Assembly (NCBI RefSeq): GCF_000497445.1
Contig: NZ_CM002285.1
Location: 4,153,388-4,217,387 of the forward strand
Direction: 5' to 3'
Origin: Streptomyces roseochromogenus subsp. oscitans DS 12.976
Lineage (GTDB): Bacteria > Actinomycetota > Actinomycetes > Streptomycetales > Streptomycetaceae
DNA length: 64,000 nt
Part shown: positions 25,686 to 34,376 of the stretch, piece after piece
Numbering within the stretch: position 1 is the stretch's first letter
How the letters are laid out: every line of letters begins with the position of its first letter
Program-made: the position numbers and the translations under genes
The notes under the pieces: model-generated
The model's input: only the letters and a program-made list of their open reading frames with translations
The model's database searches: none
What the model was told of the DNA's origin: nothing

Positions 25686-27142
25686 GTCCGGACCCGGCCG
25701 AGGCACGGGAGCCAGCCGAGCGGCGCGAGTCCGCCGAGGGGCGCGAGTCCGCCGAAGCCCGCGAGCAGGGCCGGCACCTCTCCCCCGCACGCGTGCTGGA
25801 CGTCGATCCGCTGCTGGACGACCCGAAGACCCGGATCGTGGTGTGCTGCGGTTCGGGCGGGGTCGGCAAGACGACGACCGCGGCGGCCCTCGGCCTCAGA
25901 GCGGCCGAGCGGGGCCGCAAGGTGGTCGTCCTCACCATCGACCCGGCCAGGCGACTGGCCCAGTCGATGGGCATCGACTCCCTCGACAACGTGCCCCGGC
26001 GGGTGAAGGGCACCGAGGATCAAAGAGGGGCATCGCGCAGCGATTCGGACGAGGGCGGTGGCGGGCGACGGGAGGGCGAACTGCACGCCATGATGCTCGA
26101 CATGAAGCGCACCTTCGACGAGGTCGTGGAGGCGCACGCGGACCCCGAGCGGGCGGCCGCGATCCTGGCCAACCCCTTCTACCAATCGCTCTCGGCGGGC
26201 TTCGCGGGCACGCAGGAGTACATGGCGATGGAGAAGCTGGGCCAGCTGCGCGCAAAGGACGAGTGGGACCTGATCGTGGTCGACACCCCGCCGTCCCGCT
26301 CGGCGCTGGACTTCCTCGACGCACCGAAGAGGCTGGGCTCCTTCCTCGACGGCCGCCTCATCCGCCTGCTGACGGCCCCCGCCAAGCTCGGCGGACGCGC
26401 GGGCATGGCCTTCCTCAACGTCGGCATGTCGATGATGACCGGCACGCTGGGCAAACTGCTGGGCGGCCAGCTGCTGAAGGACGTCCAGACCTTCGTGGCC
26501 GCGATGGACACCACCTTCGGCGGGTTCCGGACGCGCGCGGACGCCACGTACAAGCTGCTCCAGGACCCCGGGACGGCGTTTTTGGTGGTCGCGGCCCCGG
26601 AGCCGGACGCGCTGCGTGAGGCGGCGTACTTCGTGGAGCGGCTGGCTGCGGAGAAGATGCCGCTGGTGGGCCTGGTGCTGAACCGGGTCCATGGCAGCGA
26701 CGCGGGCCGGCTCTCGGCCGAGCGGGCGCTCGCCGCCGCCGAAAATCTTGAGGACCCCCGCATTGTGGATCAGGGGGGCGGGAAAGCTGGACTTCGTAAC
26801 TCTCCCGACTCATACGGCAGTTCGCGATCTCCCGCATCCGCGGCCGCAACCGACGCCCCTGCTTCCGAGGAAGGCTCCCCCGCCGACACGGAGCGCCCTG
26901 TCGACCGGCTCACCGCGGGACTGCTGCGACTGCACGCCGATCGCATGCAGTTGCTCTCGCGCGAGCAGCGCACGCGTGACCGTTTCACCGCCCGTCACCC
27001 CGAGGTGGCGGTGGTCGAAGTGCCCGCACTGCCCGGCGACGTCCACGACCTCACGGGCCTGCGCGACATCGGCGCCCTGCTGGCAGCGGGCGCGGCGGAA
27101 CGGACGGAGCCGGTGTGGCGGACAGAGCAGACGCGACTGTGA
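25682..27142 (+). CDS. ArsA/GET3-family ATPase, second of pair
   Basis: The protein has 486 residues. VCCGSGGVGKTTTAAALGLRAA is the Walker A, and IVVDTPPSRSALDFLDAP the switch II segment. Two hydrophilic insertions stand out: Asp/Arg/Gly-rich near residues 113-130 (QRGASRSDSDEGGGGRREG) and a Ser/Ala/Pro-rich stretch of about 50 residues near 365-410. Both lie at the surface loops of this fold. It has an N-terminal Glu/Arg-repeat tail of about 35 residues. It is coupled to the preceding ATPase (ATGA overlap). Confidence 0.87.
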   Translation: MSPDPAEAREPAERRESAEGRESAEAREQGRHLSPARVLDVDPLLDDPKTRIVVCCGSGGVGKTTTAAALGLRAAERGRKVVVLTIDPARRLAQSMGIDSLDNVPRRVKGTEDQRGASRSDSDEGGGGRREGELHAMMLDMKRTFDEVVEAHADPERAAAILANPFYQSLSAGFAGTQEYMAMEKLGQLRAKDEWDLIVVDTPPSRSALDFLDAPKRLGSFLDGRLIRLLTAPAKLGGRAGMAFLNVGMSMMTGTLGKLLGGQLLKDVQTFVAAMDTTFGGFRTRADATYKLLQDPGTAFLVVAAPEPDALREAAYFVERLAAEKMPLVGLVLNRVHGSDAGRLSAERALAAAENLEDPRIVDQGGGKAGLRNSPDSYGSSRSPASAAATDAPASEEGSPADTERPVDRLTAGLLRLHADRMQLLSREQRTRDRFTARHPEVAVVEVPALPGDVHDLTGLRDIGALLAAGAAERTEPVWRTEQTRL

Positions 27143-27446
27143 AGCACATGCGGGTGGCGGTCGTACCCACGTAAGTGACCGTCGTACGTACGTGGGTGGC
27201 ACACGCGCGTACGGCACGTGCGTCACATGCATATGGGACGGCGCATGAGACACACGCGGATGCAAAGGTGCTCGCGCGGACACGGCGGCAGGCCTGCACA
27301 AGCCCGCGACGTCTCCGTCGTCCACCGGCAGGGCCGCAAGGCCGATCGCGGCTTCCCCCGGCGTAGGCCGGATCGGCGCTCCGCGCACGCCCTCGCTTCC
27401 CGTTCTCCGGGCGTGCGTGTTCCCACTCGGCAGAGAGAGGATGCCC
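27143..27446. other. Convergent spacer with hairpin
   Basis: The 300 bp between the ATPase gene and wblA hold no supportable gene. ACCCACGTA at 27165-27173 pairs with TACGTGGGT at 27189-27197, a probable terminator for the ATPase operon. The ACGTACGT-type dinucleotide runs nearby look like low-complexity sequence. Confidence 0.5.
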
Positions 27447-27785
27447 TCAGCTCACCGCCGCGTAGTGCTCGTACACCTCGTCGCTGTCGAGGGGCACGAT
27501 GCCCACGCCACGCTCGTACTCCAAGCGGGCTGTCTCCAGCAGCCTGCGCCAGGAGGTCACGGTGGGCCGCCGACGCAGCAGTGCGCGGCGCTCCCGCTCC
27601 GTCATGCCTCCCCACACGCCGAATTCGACGCGGTTGTCCAGCGCATCGGCCAGGCACTCGGTGCGTACCGGACATCCGGTGCACACCGCCTTGGCCCTGT
27701 TCTGCGCTGCTCCTTGAACGAACAGTTCATCCGGATCGGTAGTGCGGCAGGCAGCCTGCGCACTCCAGTCGGTTACCCAGCCCAT
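27447..27785 (-). CDS. wblA: WblA, WhiB-family [4Fe-4S] developmental regulator
   Basis: The protein has 112 residues starting MGWVTDWSAQAACRT. The four Cys ligands are AACR, CTGC and TECL (C-x29-C-x2-C-x5-C), followed by the WhiB turn GVWGGMTERERRALLRRRP. WblA represses antibiotic production and is needed for proper sporulation in Streptomyces. The start at 27785 was chosen because WblA proteins begin at MGWVTDW; the frame upstream to 27842 is open but unlike the family. The position, convergent with the ArsA pair and divergent from the PBP gene, matches other streptomycetes. Confidence 0.95.
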   Translation of the reverse strand: MGWVTDWSAQAACRTTDPDELFVQGAAQNRAKAVCTGCPVRTECLADALDNRVEFGVWGGMTERERRALLRRRPTVTSWRRLLETARLEYERGVGIVPLDSDEVYEHYAAVS

Positions 27786-28303
27786 ACCGGCGCCGTCCTC
27801 TCCCGAATCGAGGCTCCCCCACGGCGGCAGCGGCATATTCACCGCCGCCAGTTGAGGACGTTACGGAAGGTGGGCACAGCGCAACACCCCCTTCGGGCCC
27901 AATCTTGAATGGCCCGAACGGACTATGGGTAAGCGGCAGATCACCCGCGGGAGTGAGCTGACGACATACGCGACCATCCCGGCAATCCGGGACAGCTGTG
28001 ATGCGCCACAACGGACGCCGGGTGACACAGGAGGCGGATTCGGACACCTCCACCTCACGAACGGTCACGTTCCCGCGTAAGAAAACGGGGGTACACCCGG
28101 AACGATTCGGGATCGCCGGACGTATTGATACGTAGCCGCACTGCTGTGACAGTTGAGAGCAGCTTAGGCCAAGGCCTGCGCGCGTGTCCGGGAAATGGAA
28201 ACGTAGGCAGGTCAGGTCGCGCTGCCGTCACGATCCGGCACCCGAACATCCCGAGGGCAGCCGCTCCCTCGGAACGCTCAGGAGTACGGATTAGGCTGCC
28301 CCC
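27786..28303. promoter_or_regulatory. Long wblA/PBP divergent regulatory region
   Basis: About 520 bp between two divergent genes has no good coding frame. wblA is known to be heavily regulated during development, so an extended leader is expected. I could not identify specific boxes. Confidence 0.4.
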
Positions 28304-30622
28304 ATGCCAAAGAAGCGCTCGGGTGGTGGTCTGTCGCCCACGCAGCAGGCCGCCAAGTTCCTCGGTGTCAGTGTGCTCGCCGGAGCCGTGATGGCGGGCA
28401 TCGCGCTGCCCGCGGTCGGCGCGCTGGGCCTCGCGGCCAAGGGATCGGTGCAGAGCTTCGACGAGATCCCGGCCAATCTGAAGAGTCCCCAGCTCAGTCA
28501 GCGCACGACGATCCTGGACAACCGGGGCCAGCAGATCGCGAGTGTCTACTCCCGTGACCGTACGGTGGTGGACCTCAAGGACATCTCGCCGTACATGCAG
28601 AAGGCGATCGTCGCGATCGAGGACGCGCGCTTCTACCAGCACGGCGCGATCGACCTCAAGGGCGTGCTGCGCGCCCTGAACAAGAACGCGCAGCAGGGCG
28701 GCGTCGCCCAGGGCGCCTCCACCCTCACCCAGCAGCTGGTGAAGAACTACTTCGTCGAGGAGGCCGGCGACGACCCGACGAAGGTCGCCGAGGCCACCCA
28801 GCAGACCCTCGGCCGCAAGATCAAAGAGCTGAAGTACGCGATCCAGATCGAGGAGAAGCTCGGCAAGAAGAAGATCCTCGAGAACTACCTGAACATCACG
28901 TTCTTCGGCGAGCAGGCCTACGGCGTCGAGGCCGCCTCCCAGCGGTACTTCTCCAAGCACGCCAAGGACCTGAACCTCCAGGAATCAGCGCTGCTGGCCG
29001 GCATCGTGCAGTCCCCGAGCCGCTACGACCCCGTCAACGACGAGGCAGAGGCCACCAGGCGGCGCAATATCGTGCTGCAGCGGATGGCGGAGGTCGGCGA
29101 CATCTCCCAGCAGGAAGCCGACGAGGCCAAGAAGGCGCCGCTCGGACTGAACCCGAGCCAGCCGAAGAACGGCTGCATCACCGCGGTCAAGGGCGCCGGC
29201 TTCTTCTGTGACTACGTCCGCGACGTCGTCCTGAACGACCCGGTCTTCGGCAAGACCCAGCAGGCCCGGGCGAAGCTGTGGAACCAGGGCGGTCTGACGA
29301 TCCGTACGACCCTCGACCCGCAGGCGCAGGAATCCGTACAGGCCTCCATAAAGGACCACGTCTACGAGTCCGACCCGGTGGCGACGGCCGCGACCATCGT
29401 CGAGCCGGGCACCGGCAAGATCCTCGCCATGGGCCAGTCCCGCCCGTACGGCTTCGGCAAGAACGAGACGCAGATCAACCTCTCCGCCAACTCGGACATG
29501 GGCGGCGGCGCGGGGTACCAGGGCGGTTCGACGTTCAAGCCGATCGTCGCGGCGGCCGCGATCGAGGGCGGCAAGCCCCCGACCCAGCAGTACCCGTCGC
29601 CGTACCAGATGACGTACCCGAGTCCGGTGCAGGCGTGTGACGGCAAGGTCTGGCGCAACGACCCCGCCAACCCGGCCAAGCTGGCGAACGAGAACGAGTC
29701 CGAGCACGGCCCGTACGGCATGAAGGAAGCGACCGCCAAGTCGGTCAACACCTACTACGTGCAGTTGATAAGCGACATCGGCATCTGCCCCGTCACCCAG
29801 ATGGCGAAGAAGATGGGCGTGCAGCGCGCCGACGGCCGCGCGCTGGACCAGGCCCCGTCCATCGCGCTCGGCACCCAGGAGGTGTCACCGCTGACGATGG
29901 CGAACGCGTACGCCACCTTCGCCTCGCGCGGCATGTACTGCACCCCGGTCGCCATCGAGTCGATCACCCAGAAGGTCGGCAGCGAGCAGAACTCGCTGGA
30001 CGTGCCGAAGTCGACCTGCTCGCGCGCGATGTCCGAGAAGACCGCGGACACCATCAGCACACTCCTCAAGGGCGTGGTCGAGGACGGTACGGGCCAGGAG
30101 GCCGGTCTCGGCAGCCGCCCGAGCGCGGGCAAGACGGGTACGACGGACGAACGTTACGCCGCCTGGTTCGTCGGCTACACCCCGAACATGGCGGGCGCGG
30201 TCTGGGTCGGCGACCCGCAGCACAGGCGCCAGATGACCAACATCACCATCGGCGGCGTCCTGCACGAGAAGGTGTTCGGTGGTGAGGTGCCCGGCCCGAT
30301 CTGGCGCGACATGATGACCGGCGCACTGGAGGGCAAGCCGGCGCAGAACTTCCACCTGATCGACATCCCCGACGACAACAAGAAGGGGGATGGCCAGGGA
30401 AAAGGACACCGGGGGGCGGACGGGGGCAAGAACGGGGACAGCACGGGCGGGATCGGCGGCCTGATCGGCGGTCTGACGGGCGGGGGAACGGACGGCACCA
30501 CGGGTGACACGACCGGCGGCGGTGCCTTCCCGGCACCGACGATTTCCCTCCCGGGCAACTTCATCCAGGGGCAGGGGAACGGCGGGATCAGAGGGAACGG
30601 GAACGGGGGCTGGCGGGGGTAG
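28304..30622 (+). CDS. Class A penicillin-binding protein (transglycosylase/transpeptidase)
   Basis: The protein has 772 residues. A single N-terminal membrane anchor (LGVSVLAGAVMAGIALPAVGAL) is followed by a GT51 glycosyltransferase domain: AIVAIEDARFYQHGAIDLKG carries the catalytic Glu, and GASTLTQQLVKN and KILENYLNITFFGEQAYGVEAA complete it. The transpeptidase domain has GGSTFKP (Ser-x-x-Lys), KSVNTYY (Ser-x-Asn) and AGKTGTT (Lys-Thr-Gly). The C-terminus is a long Gly/Thr/Asp-rich tail. It polymerises and cross-links peptidoglycan at the outer membrane face. A very strong terminator follows. Confidence 0.95.
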   Translation: MPKKRSGGGLSPTQQAAKFLGVSVLAGAVMAGIALPAVGALGLAAKGSVQSFDEIPANLKSPQLSQRTTILDNRGQQIASVYSRDRTVVDLKDISPYMQKAIVAIEDARFYQHGAIDLKGVLRALNKNAQQGGVAQGASTLTQQLVKNYFVEEAGDDPTKVAEATQQTLGRKIKELKYAIQIEEKLGKKKILENYLNITFFGEQAYGVEAASQRYFSKHAKDLNLQESALLAGIVQSPSRYDPVNDEAEATRRRNIVLQRMAEVGDISQQEADEAKKAPLGLNPSQPKNGCITAVKGAGFFCDYVRDVVLNDPVFGKTQQARAKLWNQGGLTIRTTLDPQAQESVQASIKDHVYESDPVATAATIVEPGTGKILAMGQSRPYGFGKNETQINLSANSDMGGGAGYQGGSTFKPIVAAAAIEGGKPPTQQYPSPYQMTYPSPVQACDGKVWRNDPANPAKLANENESEHGPYGMKEATAKSVNTYYVQLISDIGICPVTQMAKKMGVQRADGRALDQAPSIALGTQEVSPLTMANAYATFASRGMYCTPVAIESITQKVGSEQNSLDVPKSTCSRAMSEKTADTISTLLKGVVEDGTGQEAGLGSRPSAGKTGTTDERYAAWFVGYTPNMAGAVWVGDPQHRRQMTNITIGGVLHEKVFGGEVPGPIWRDMMTGALEGKPAQNFHLIDIPDDNKKGDGQGKGHRGADGGKNGDSTGGIGGLIGGLTGGGTDGTTGDTTGGGAFPAPTISLPGNFIQGQGNGGIRGNGNGGWRG

Positions 30623-30640
30623 TCCCGTCCGTCATACGAG

Positions 30641-30693
30641 TACGGCGGCGGGGCCGCACCCTGAGGTAAAGGGGGTGCGGCCCCGCCGCCGTA
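30641..30693. terminator. 21-bp perfect terminator stem
   Basis: A 21-nt arm at 30641-30661 is the exact complement of 30673-30693, with an 11-nt loop that contains TAAAG. It lies 19 bp after the PBP stop and is among the strongest hairpins in the window. Confidence 0.9.
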
Positions 30694-30752
30694 TGTATGG
30701 CATGCCGTATGAATGGCATGTGAGGTGCGCCGTACGTTGGCATGTACGGGCG

Positions 30753-30843
30753 CCTTAGCCCGGGCTTGGGACAGCCCGGGGTCGGGCACAGCGGTCGGGC
30801 TCAGCCCGGGCTCGGGCTCAGCCCCGGCTCGGGCTCAGCCCTG
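30753..30843. repeat. GC-rich direct repeats (CGGGCTCAGCCC units)
   Basis: Four to five imperfect copies of an 18-bp unit built on GGGCTCAGCCCGGGCTC lie between the PBP terminator and the GatB/YqeY gene, running into its last codons. Each unit is itself partly palindromic, so the region could fold into alternative hairpins. Confidence 0.7.
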
Positions 30844-31302
30844 GAGCAGCTTCTTCACCGCGGCGGCGACGCGGCCGCCCTCGGCCTGGCCGGCCACCTT
30901 CGGGTTCACGATCTTCATGACGGCACCCATGGCCCGCGGCCCCTCGGCGCCGGCCGCCTTCGCCTCTTCCACGGCCTGGGCGACGATCGCGTTCAGCTCG
31001 TCGTCGGACAGCGGCTTCGGCAGGTACTCGGCGAGCACCTCACCCTCCGCCTTCTCCCGCTCGGCCGACTCGGCCCGGCCACCCTGCGCGAAGGCCTCAG
31101 CGGCCTCCCGGCGCTTCTTCGCCTCGCGAGTGATGACCTTGAGGACCTCGTCGTCGGAGAGCTCCCGCTTCTCCTTGCCCGCGACCTCCTCCTTGGTGAT
31201 CGCGGCGAGCGTCAGCCGGAGCGTCGAGGAGCGGAGCTCGTCGCGCCCCTTGATCGCGGCGTTGAGGTCGTCCTGCAGCTTCGACTTGAGCGTGGTGGTC
31301 AT
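30835..31302 (-). CDS. GatB/YqeY domain-containing protein
   Basis: The protein has 155 residues. It begins MTTTLKSKLQDDLNAAIKGRDELRSSTLRL, the YqeY helical domain, and ends with the GatB-tail-like domain (ALGAVMKIVNPKVAGQAEGGRVAAAVKKLL pattern). It is homologous to the tRNA-binding tail of the GatB amidotransferase subunit and may bind tRNA; its exact role is unknown. Confidence 0.9.
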   Translation of the reverse strand: MTTTLKSKLQDDLNAAIKGRDELRSSTLRLTLAAITKEEVAGKEKRELSDDEVLKVITREAKKRREAAEAFAQGGRAESAEREKAEGEVLAEYLPKPLSDDELNAIVAQAVEEAKAAGAEGPRAMGAVMKIVNPKVAGQAEGGRVAAAVKKLLQG

Positions 31303-31452
31303 GGGATCGATTGTCGCAGGTGCACCAAGCCGAACGCCCGCCGATTTAGGCGAACGCCCGCCGATTCGAGGGGGCCGGGCGTCTGGGAGGCCGAACGTCT
31401 GGGGGTGGCCAGGTGGTCACGTCGTACATCCGGGGTCTGACACGATGGACGT

Positions 31453-32376
31453 ATGCGCGCGCGATACGGAGTACCTCTGGGAATCATGGCGGCAGGCGCC
31501 GCCGGTCTGGCGTACGCGGCGGGTTTCGAGGCCCGCTCCTTCCGCCTCCGACGAGTGACGGTCCCGGTCCTCCCGCCGGGCATGCGCCCGCTGCGCGTGC
31601 TGCAGGTCTCCGACATCCACATGGTGAGCGGCCAGCGCAAGAAGCAGCGGTGGCTGCAGTCGCTGGCGGGCCTGCGCCCGGACTTCGTGATCAACACGGG
31701 CGACAACCTGTCCGACCCGGAGGGCGTGCCGGAGGTCCTGGACGCACTCGGCCCGCTGATGGAGTTCCCGGGCGCGTACGTGTTCGGCTCCAACGACTAC
31801 TACGGCCCCAAACTCCGCAACCCCGCCCGCTACTTGATGGAGAAGGCGAACGGCCGCCACGGCCTGAACGGCAACGCGCCGGCCGTCGGCGCCATCCACA
31901 ACCCGTGGGAAGACCTGCGCGACGGCTTCGACACGGCGGGCTGGCTGAACCTGACGAACACACGGGGTGTCCTGAAGGTCGAGGGCGTCTCGATCGAGCT
32001 GACCGGCCTCGACGACCCCCATATCAGGCGCGATCGCTACACCCAGGTGGCGGGCGGCCCCTCAGGCACCTACGACTTCTCGATGGGCGTGGTCCACGCC
32101 CCGTACCTGCGTGTCCTGGACTCCTTCACGGCGGACGACTACCCCCTGATCCTGGCCGGCCACACCCACGGCGGCCAGCTGTGCATCCCCTTCTACGGCG
32201 CCCTCGTCACCAACTGCGACCTGGACACGGACCGGGTGAAGGGCCTCTCCACCCACACGGCGGACGGCCACACCTCCTACCTCCACGTCTCAGCAGGCTG
32301 CGGCACCAACCGCTACACCCCGGTCCGCTTCGCGTGCCCACCGGAAGCGACACTGCTGACGTTGGCGGGGCGGTAG
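31453..32376 (+). CDS. Metallophosphoesterase (YkuE-like), membrane-anchored
   Basis: The protein has 307 residues. The N-terminal hydrophobic segment GVPLGIMAAGAAGLAYAAGF is a signal anchor. The calcineurin-like motifs follow in order: VSDIHM (DxH), NTGDNLSDP (GDN), FGSNDYYG (GNH/D variant with Asn-Asp), and LAGHTHGGQLCIPF (GHxH). All metal ligands are present. YkuE-type proteins act outside the membrane on lipid or phosphodiester substrates. It is divergent from the GatB/YqeY gene, with two copies of a CGAACGCCCGCCGATT repeat between them. Confidence 0.88.
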   Translation: MRARYGVPLGIMAAGAAGLAYAAGFEARSFRLRRVTVPVLPPGMRPLRVLQVSDIHMVSGQRKKQRWLQSLAGLRPDFVINTGDNLSDPEGVPEVLDALGPLMEFPGAYVFGSNDYYGPKLRNPARYLMEKANGRHGLNGNAPAVGAIHNPWEDLRDGFDTAGWLNLTNTRGVLKVEGVSIELTGLDDPHIRRDRYTQVAGGPSGTYDFSMGVVHAPYLRVLDSFTADDYPLILAGHTHGGQLCIPFYGALVTNCDLDTDRVKGLSTHTADGHTSYLHVSAGCGTNRYTPVRFACPPEATLLTLAGR

Positions 32377-32455
32377 GACCGGCGGCTTTCCGGATGTAAC
32401 CCACCCGGGCTACGCCACATGGCCGTACCCCCTCACCCGCTCCTAGCGTGAGGGC

Positions 32456-33217
32456 ATGACCGCCCCGATACCCAGGGAGATCCCGGACCTGCCCGCGGTC
32501 CCGGCCACCACGCCCCTGCTGCTGCCCGCCCCGGTCCCGGCCACGGCGGTGGTGGCGCCGGTGCGCCGCCCCGCGGTCGCACTCTTCCGCCTCCTGACCG
32601 CCGTGGTGGCGGCAGCCGGCGTAGCCCTGGAGCTCCTCCTCGGTACCCCGGCCCGCACCCTGAGCTACTTCAGCGTCCAGGCGAACATCCTGCTGGCGAT
32701 CGTCATGCTCCTGTCGGCGTCGAGGGCGCGGCGGGCCCGCCGCCCGTTGTCGTCCACCGTGACAGGCGCCACAGTCCTCTACGTCGTGATCACGGCGCTC
32801 GTCTACCACCTGCTCCTGGCCCACACGACGCCGCCGTTCTCCATGACCGGCGCGACGACGGCCCCGGTGCGCTGGCACGGCCAATGGGCGACCCTCCAGA
32901 TCCTGCACACGATCACGCCGGCGGCGGCCTTGCTGGACTGGCTGCTGCTCACGCCCGCGGCTCGCCTGCACCTGCGCCAGGCGGCCACCTGGCTCCTCTA
33001 CCCCCTGGCCTACCTGGCCTTCTCCCTGGGCAGAGCGGCAGTCCTCGCCCCCTCTGATCCGGCCCGCTACCTCTACCCCTTCCTGGACGCGGCCGCCCAC
33101 GGCTACCGCGGCACCCTGGCCAACGCCCTCCTCCTGGGCCTCGCGATCTACGCCCTGGCCGTCTTCCTGGTGGCCATCGACCACACCCGCCCCACCCCGG
33201 TCCGCCGCCGCGTCTAA
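32456..33217 (+). CDS. Pr6Pr family integral membrane protein
   Basis: The protein has 253 residues. A Pro/Ala-rich cytosolic start of about 40 residues is followed by six hydrophobic helices. LSYFSVQANILLAIVMLLSA (Tyr-Phe-x-x-Gln-Ala/Ser-Asn) and LHTITPAAALLDWLLL with its Thr-Pro-x6-Asp-Trp are signatures of this six-helix family. Function is unknown. It is the last core gene before the tRNA. Confidence 0.85.
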   Translation: MTAPIPREIPDLPAVPATTPLLLPAPVPATAVVAPVRRPAVALFRLLTAVVAAAGVALELLLGTPARTLSYFSVQANILLAIVMLLSASRARRARRPLSSTVTGATVLYVVITALVYHLLLAHTTPPFSMTGATTAPVRWHGQWATLQILHTITPAAALLDWLLLTPAARLHLRQAATWLLYPLAYLAFSLGRAAVLAPSDPARYLYPFLDAAAHGYRGTLANALLLGLAIYALAVFLVAIDHTRPTPVRRRV

Positions 33218-33283
33218 ACCGGATTTCGTCTACAGCCACCGGTGGGCTAAAGTAAACGTCGTCGCCGCGAGAAGCAGCGACAT

Positions 33284-33357
33284 CGGGGTGTAGCGCAGCT
33301 TGGCAGCGCGCTTCGTTCGGGACGAAGAGGTCGTGGGTTCAAATCCCGCCACCCCGA
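33284..33357 (+). tRNA. tRNA-Pro (anticodon CGG)
   Basis: The 74-nt gene folds as a full cloverleaf. The acceptor CGGGGTG pairs with CACCCCG (33350-33356), and A33357 is the discriminator. The anticodon stem is CTTCG/CGAAG with loop TTCGGGA, giving anticodon CGG at 33318-33320. The T-loop is GTTCAAATC. CCA is not encoded. Its 3' half is the probable attachment site of the element that follows; tRNA-Pro is a known target of pSAM2-like integrases. Confidence 0.95.
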
Positions 33358-33373
33358 CAGTGAAGTACCAGGT

Positions 33374-33408
33374 CAGGGGCCTGATCCGCAGTGCGGGTCG
33401 GGCCCCTG
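33374..33408 (+). terminator. Terminator downstream of tRNA-Pro
   Basis: CAGGGGC at 33374-33380 pairs with GCCCCTG at 33402-33408, with an inner CCGC/GCGG stem. It lies 17 bp after the tRNA and probably ends its transcript. Confidence 0.65.
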
Positions 33409-33600
33409 AGTGGTTCCTGGAGATCGCTTGGGGGAAATCTGGGAGAAGATCTTGGTCGGCTTCTCCCAGGAGCAGTCTCCAGTGCCGCAGGAAGAGCGGT
33501 GCTCGCGCGCCCTCGGACCTGCGCGTTCGCGAATCCAGGGCTCGTAGCTGACCAGGAACACCGCGGCGGGCCGCCCCAACGGTCGTTAGGAACACCGCAT

Positions 33601-34290
33601 ATGGCAGGTCATCGCTCAGCGCCTCCCCACGACCACGCCCGTGCGCTCGCCCAGCGGGTACGTGCGTTACGGGAAGACCTCGGGTGGACACGCGAACGGC
33701 TGGCCAAGGAAGCAGGCATCGCCGTCGGGACGCTGGCCCGCCTGGAGAGCGAGGGAGCGATCCAGCCAGGTTTCTTCACCGTCGGCGCGGTGGCCGAGGC
33801 TCTTGCCGTCTCCCTCGATGATCTGTTCCGGGCGGTCAAGGTCCCGCCCGTCACGCCCGGTCTCTGGTCCGCCGGGTACGAAGGCCGGGACATCGACTCG
33901 TTCGTGGCCTCGCTCGTCGACAGCCGCATCAGTGTCGTGGCAGATGTACGACTCACTCCGATCAGCCGCAAGAAGGGCTTCAGCAAGACCCGCCTCGGGG
34001 AGGCTCTGGCCGAAGCCGGCATCGAGTACACGCACCTGCGTGGCCTGGGCAATCCGAAGGACAATCGGGCGCCGTTCTGGGACGGCCGGCTCAACGTGGG
34101 CCGGGCTCGGTTCCGTGGGGTGCTGCGGTCCGAGGAGGCGCAGACCGATCTTGAGCGTCTCGCGGAGCATGCCCGGCAGTCCCGGGTCGCGGTCCTGTGC
34201 TTCGAGAAGGACGAGAGCCGCTGCCACCGGCAAGTCGTTCTGGACACGGTCCGCAAACGGGCCGCGGTGCCCGTCATTCCCCTGGCCTGA
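33601..34290 (+). CDS. XRE-type HTH fused to DUF488 domain
   Basis: The protein has 229 residues. Residues about 13-75 are an XRE helix-turn-helix (LGWTRERLAKEAGIAVGTLARLESEGAIQPGFFTVGAVAEALAV). Residues about 88-229 are DUF488: WSAGYEGRDIDSFVASLVDSRISVVADVRLTPIS, HLRGLGNPKDNR and LCFEKDESRCHRQVV. DUF488 is an uncharacterised family with a conserved Cys-His segment, often found in accessory DNA. The fused DNA-binding domain suggests an autoregulated or DNA-targeted protein. ATG 33601 is the first codon of this frame after the tRNA. It is probably cotranscribed with the gene at 34377. Confidence 0.8.
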   Translation: MAGHRSAPPHDHARALAQRVRALREDLGWTRERLAKEAGIAVGTLARLESEGAIQPGFFTVGAVAEALAVSLDDLFRAVKVPPVTPGLWSAGYEGRDIDSFVASLVDSRISVVADVRLTPISRKKGFSKTRLGEALAEAGIEYTHLRGLGNPKDNRAPFWDGRLNVGRARFRGVLRSEEAQTDLERLAEHARQSRVAVLCFEKDESRCHRQVVLDTVRKRAAVPVIPLA

Positions 34291-34376
34291 CTTCATCCCT
34301 CGCTCCTGTACGCGCCCTTGCCGGTAGCGCATGCCTCTCCTCCAATCGGATCGGGAGATCAGTGGAGGGGGCAACC

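Noticed and set aside
30753..30843. CRISPR-like array
   Set aside because: Units are contiguous, GC-rich and without spacers of uniform length; no cas genes are present in the window.
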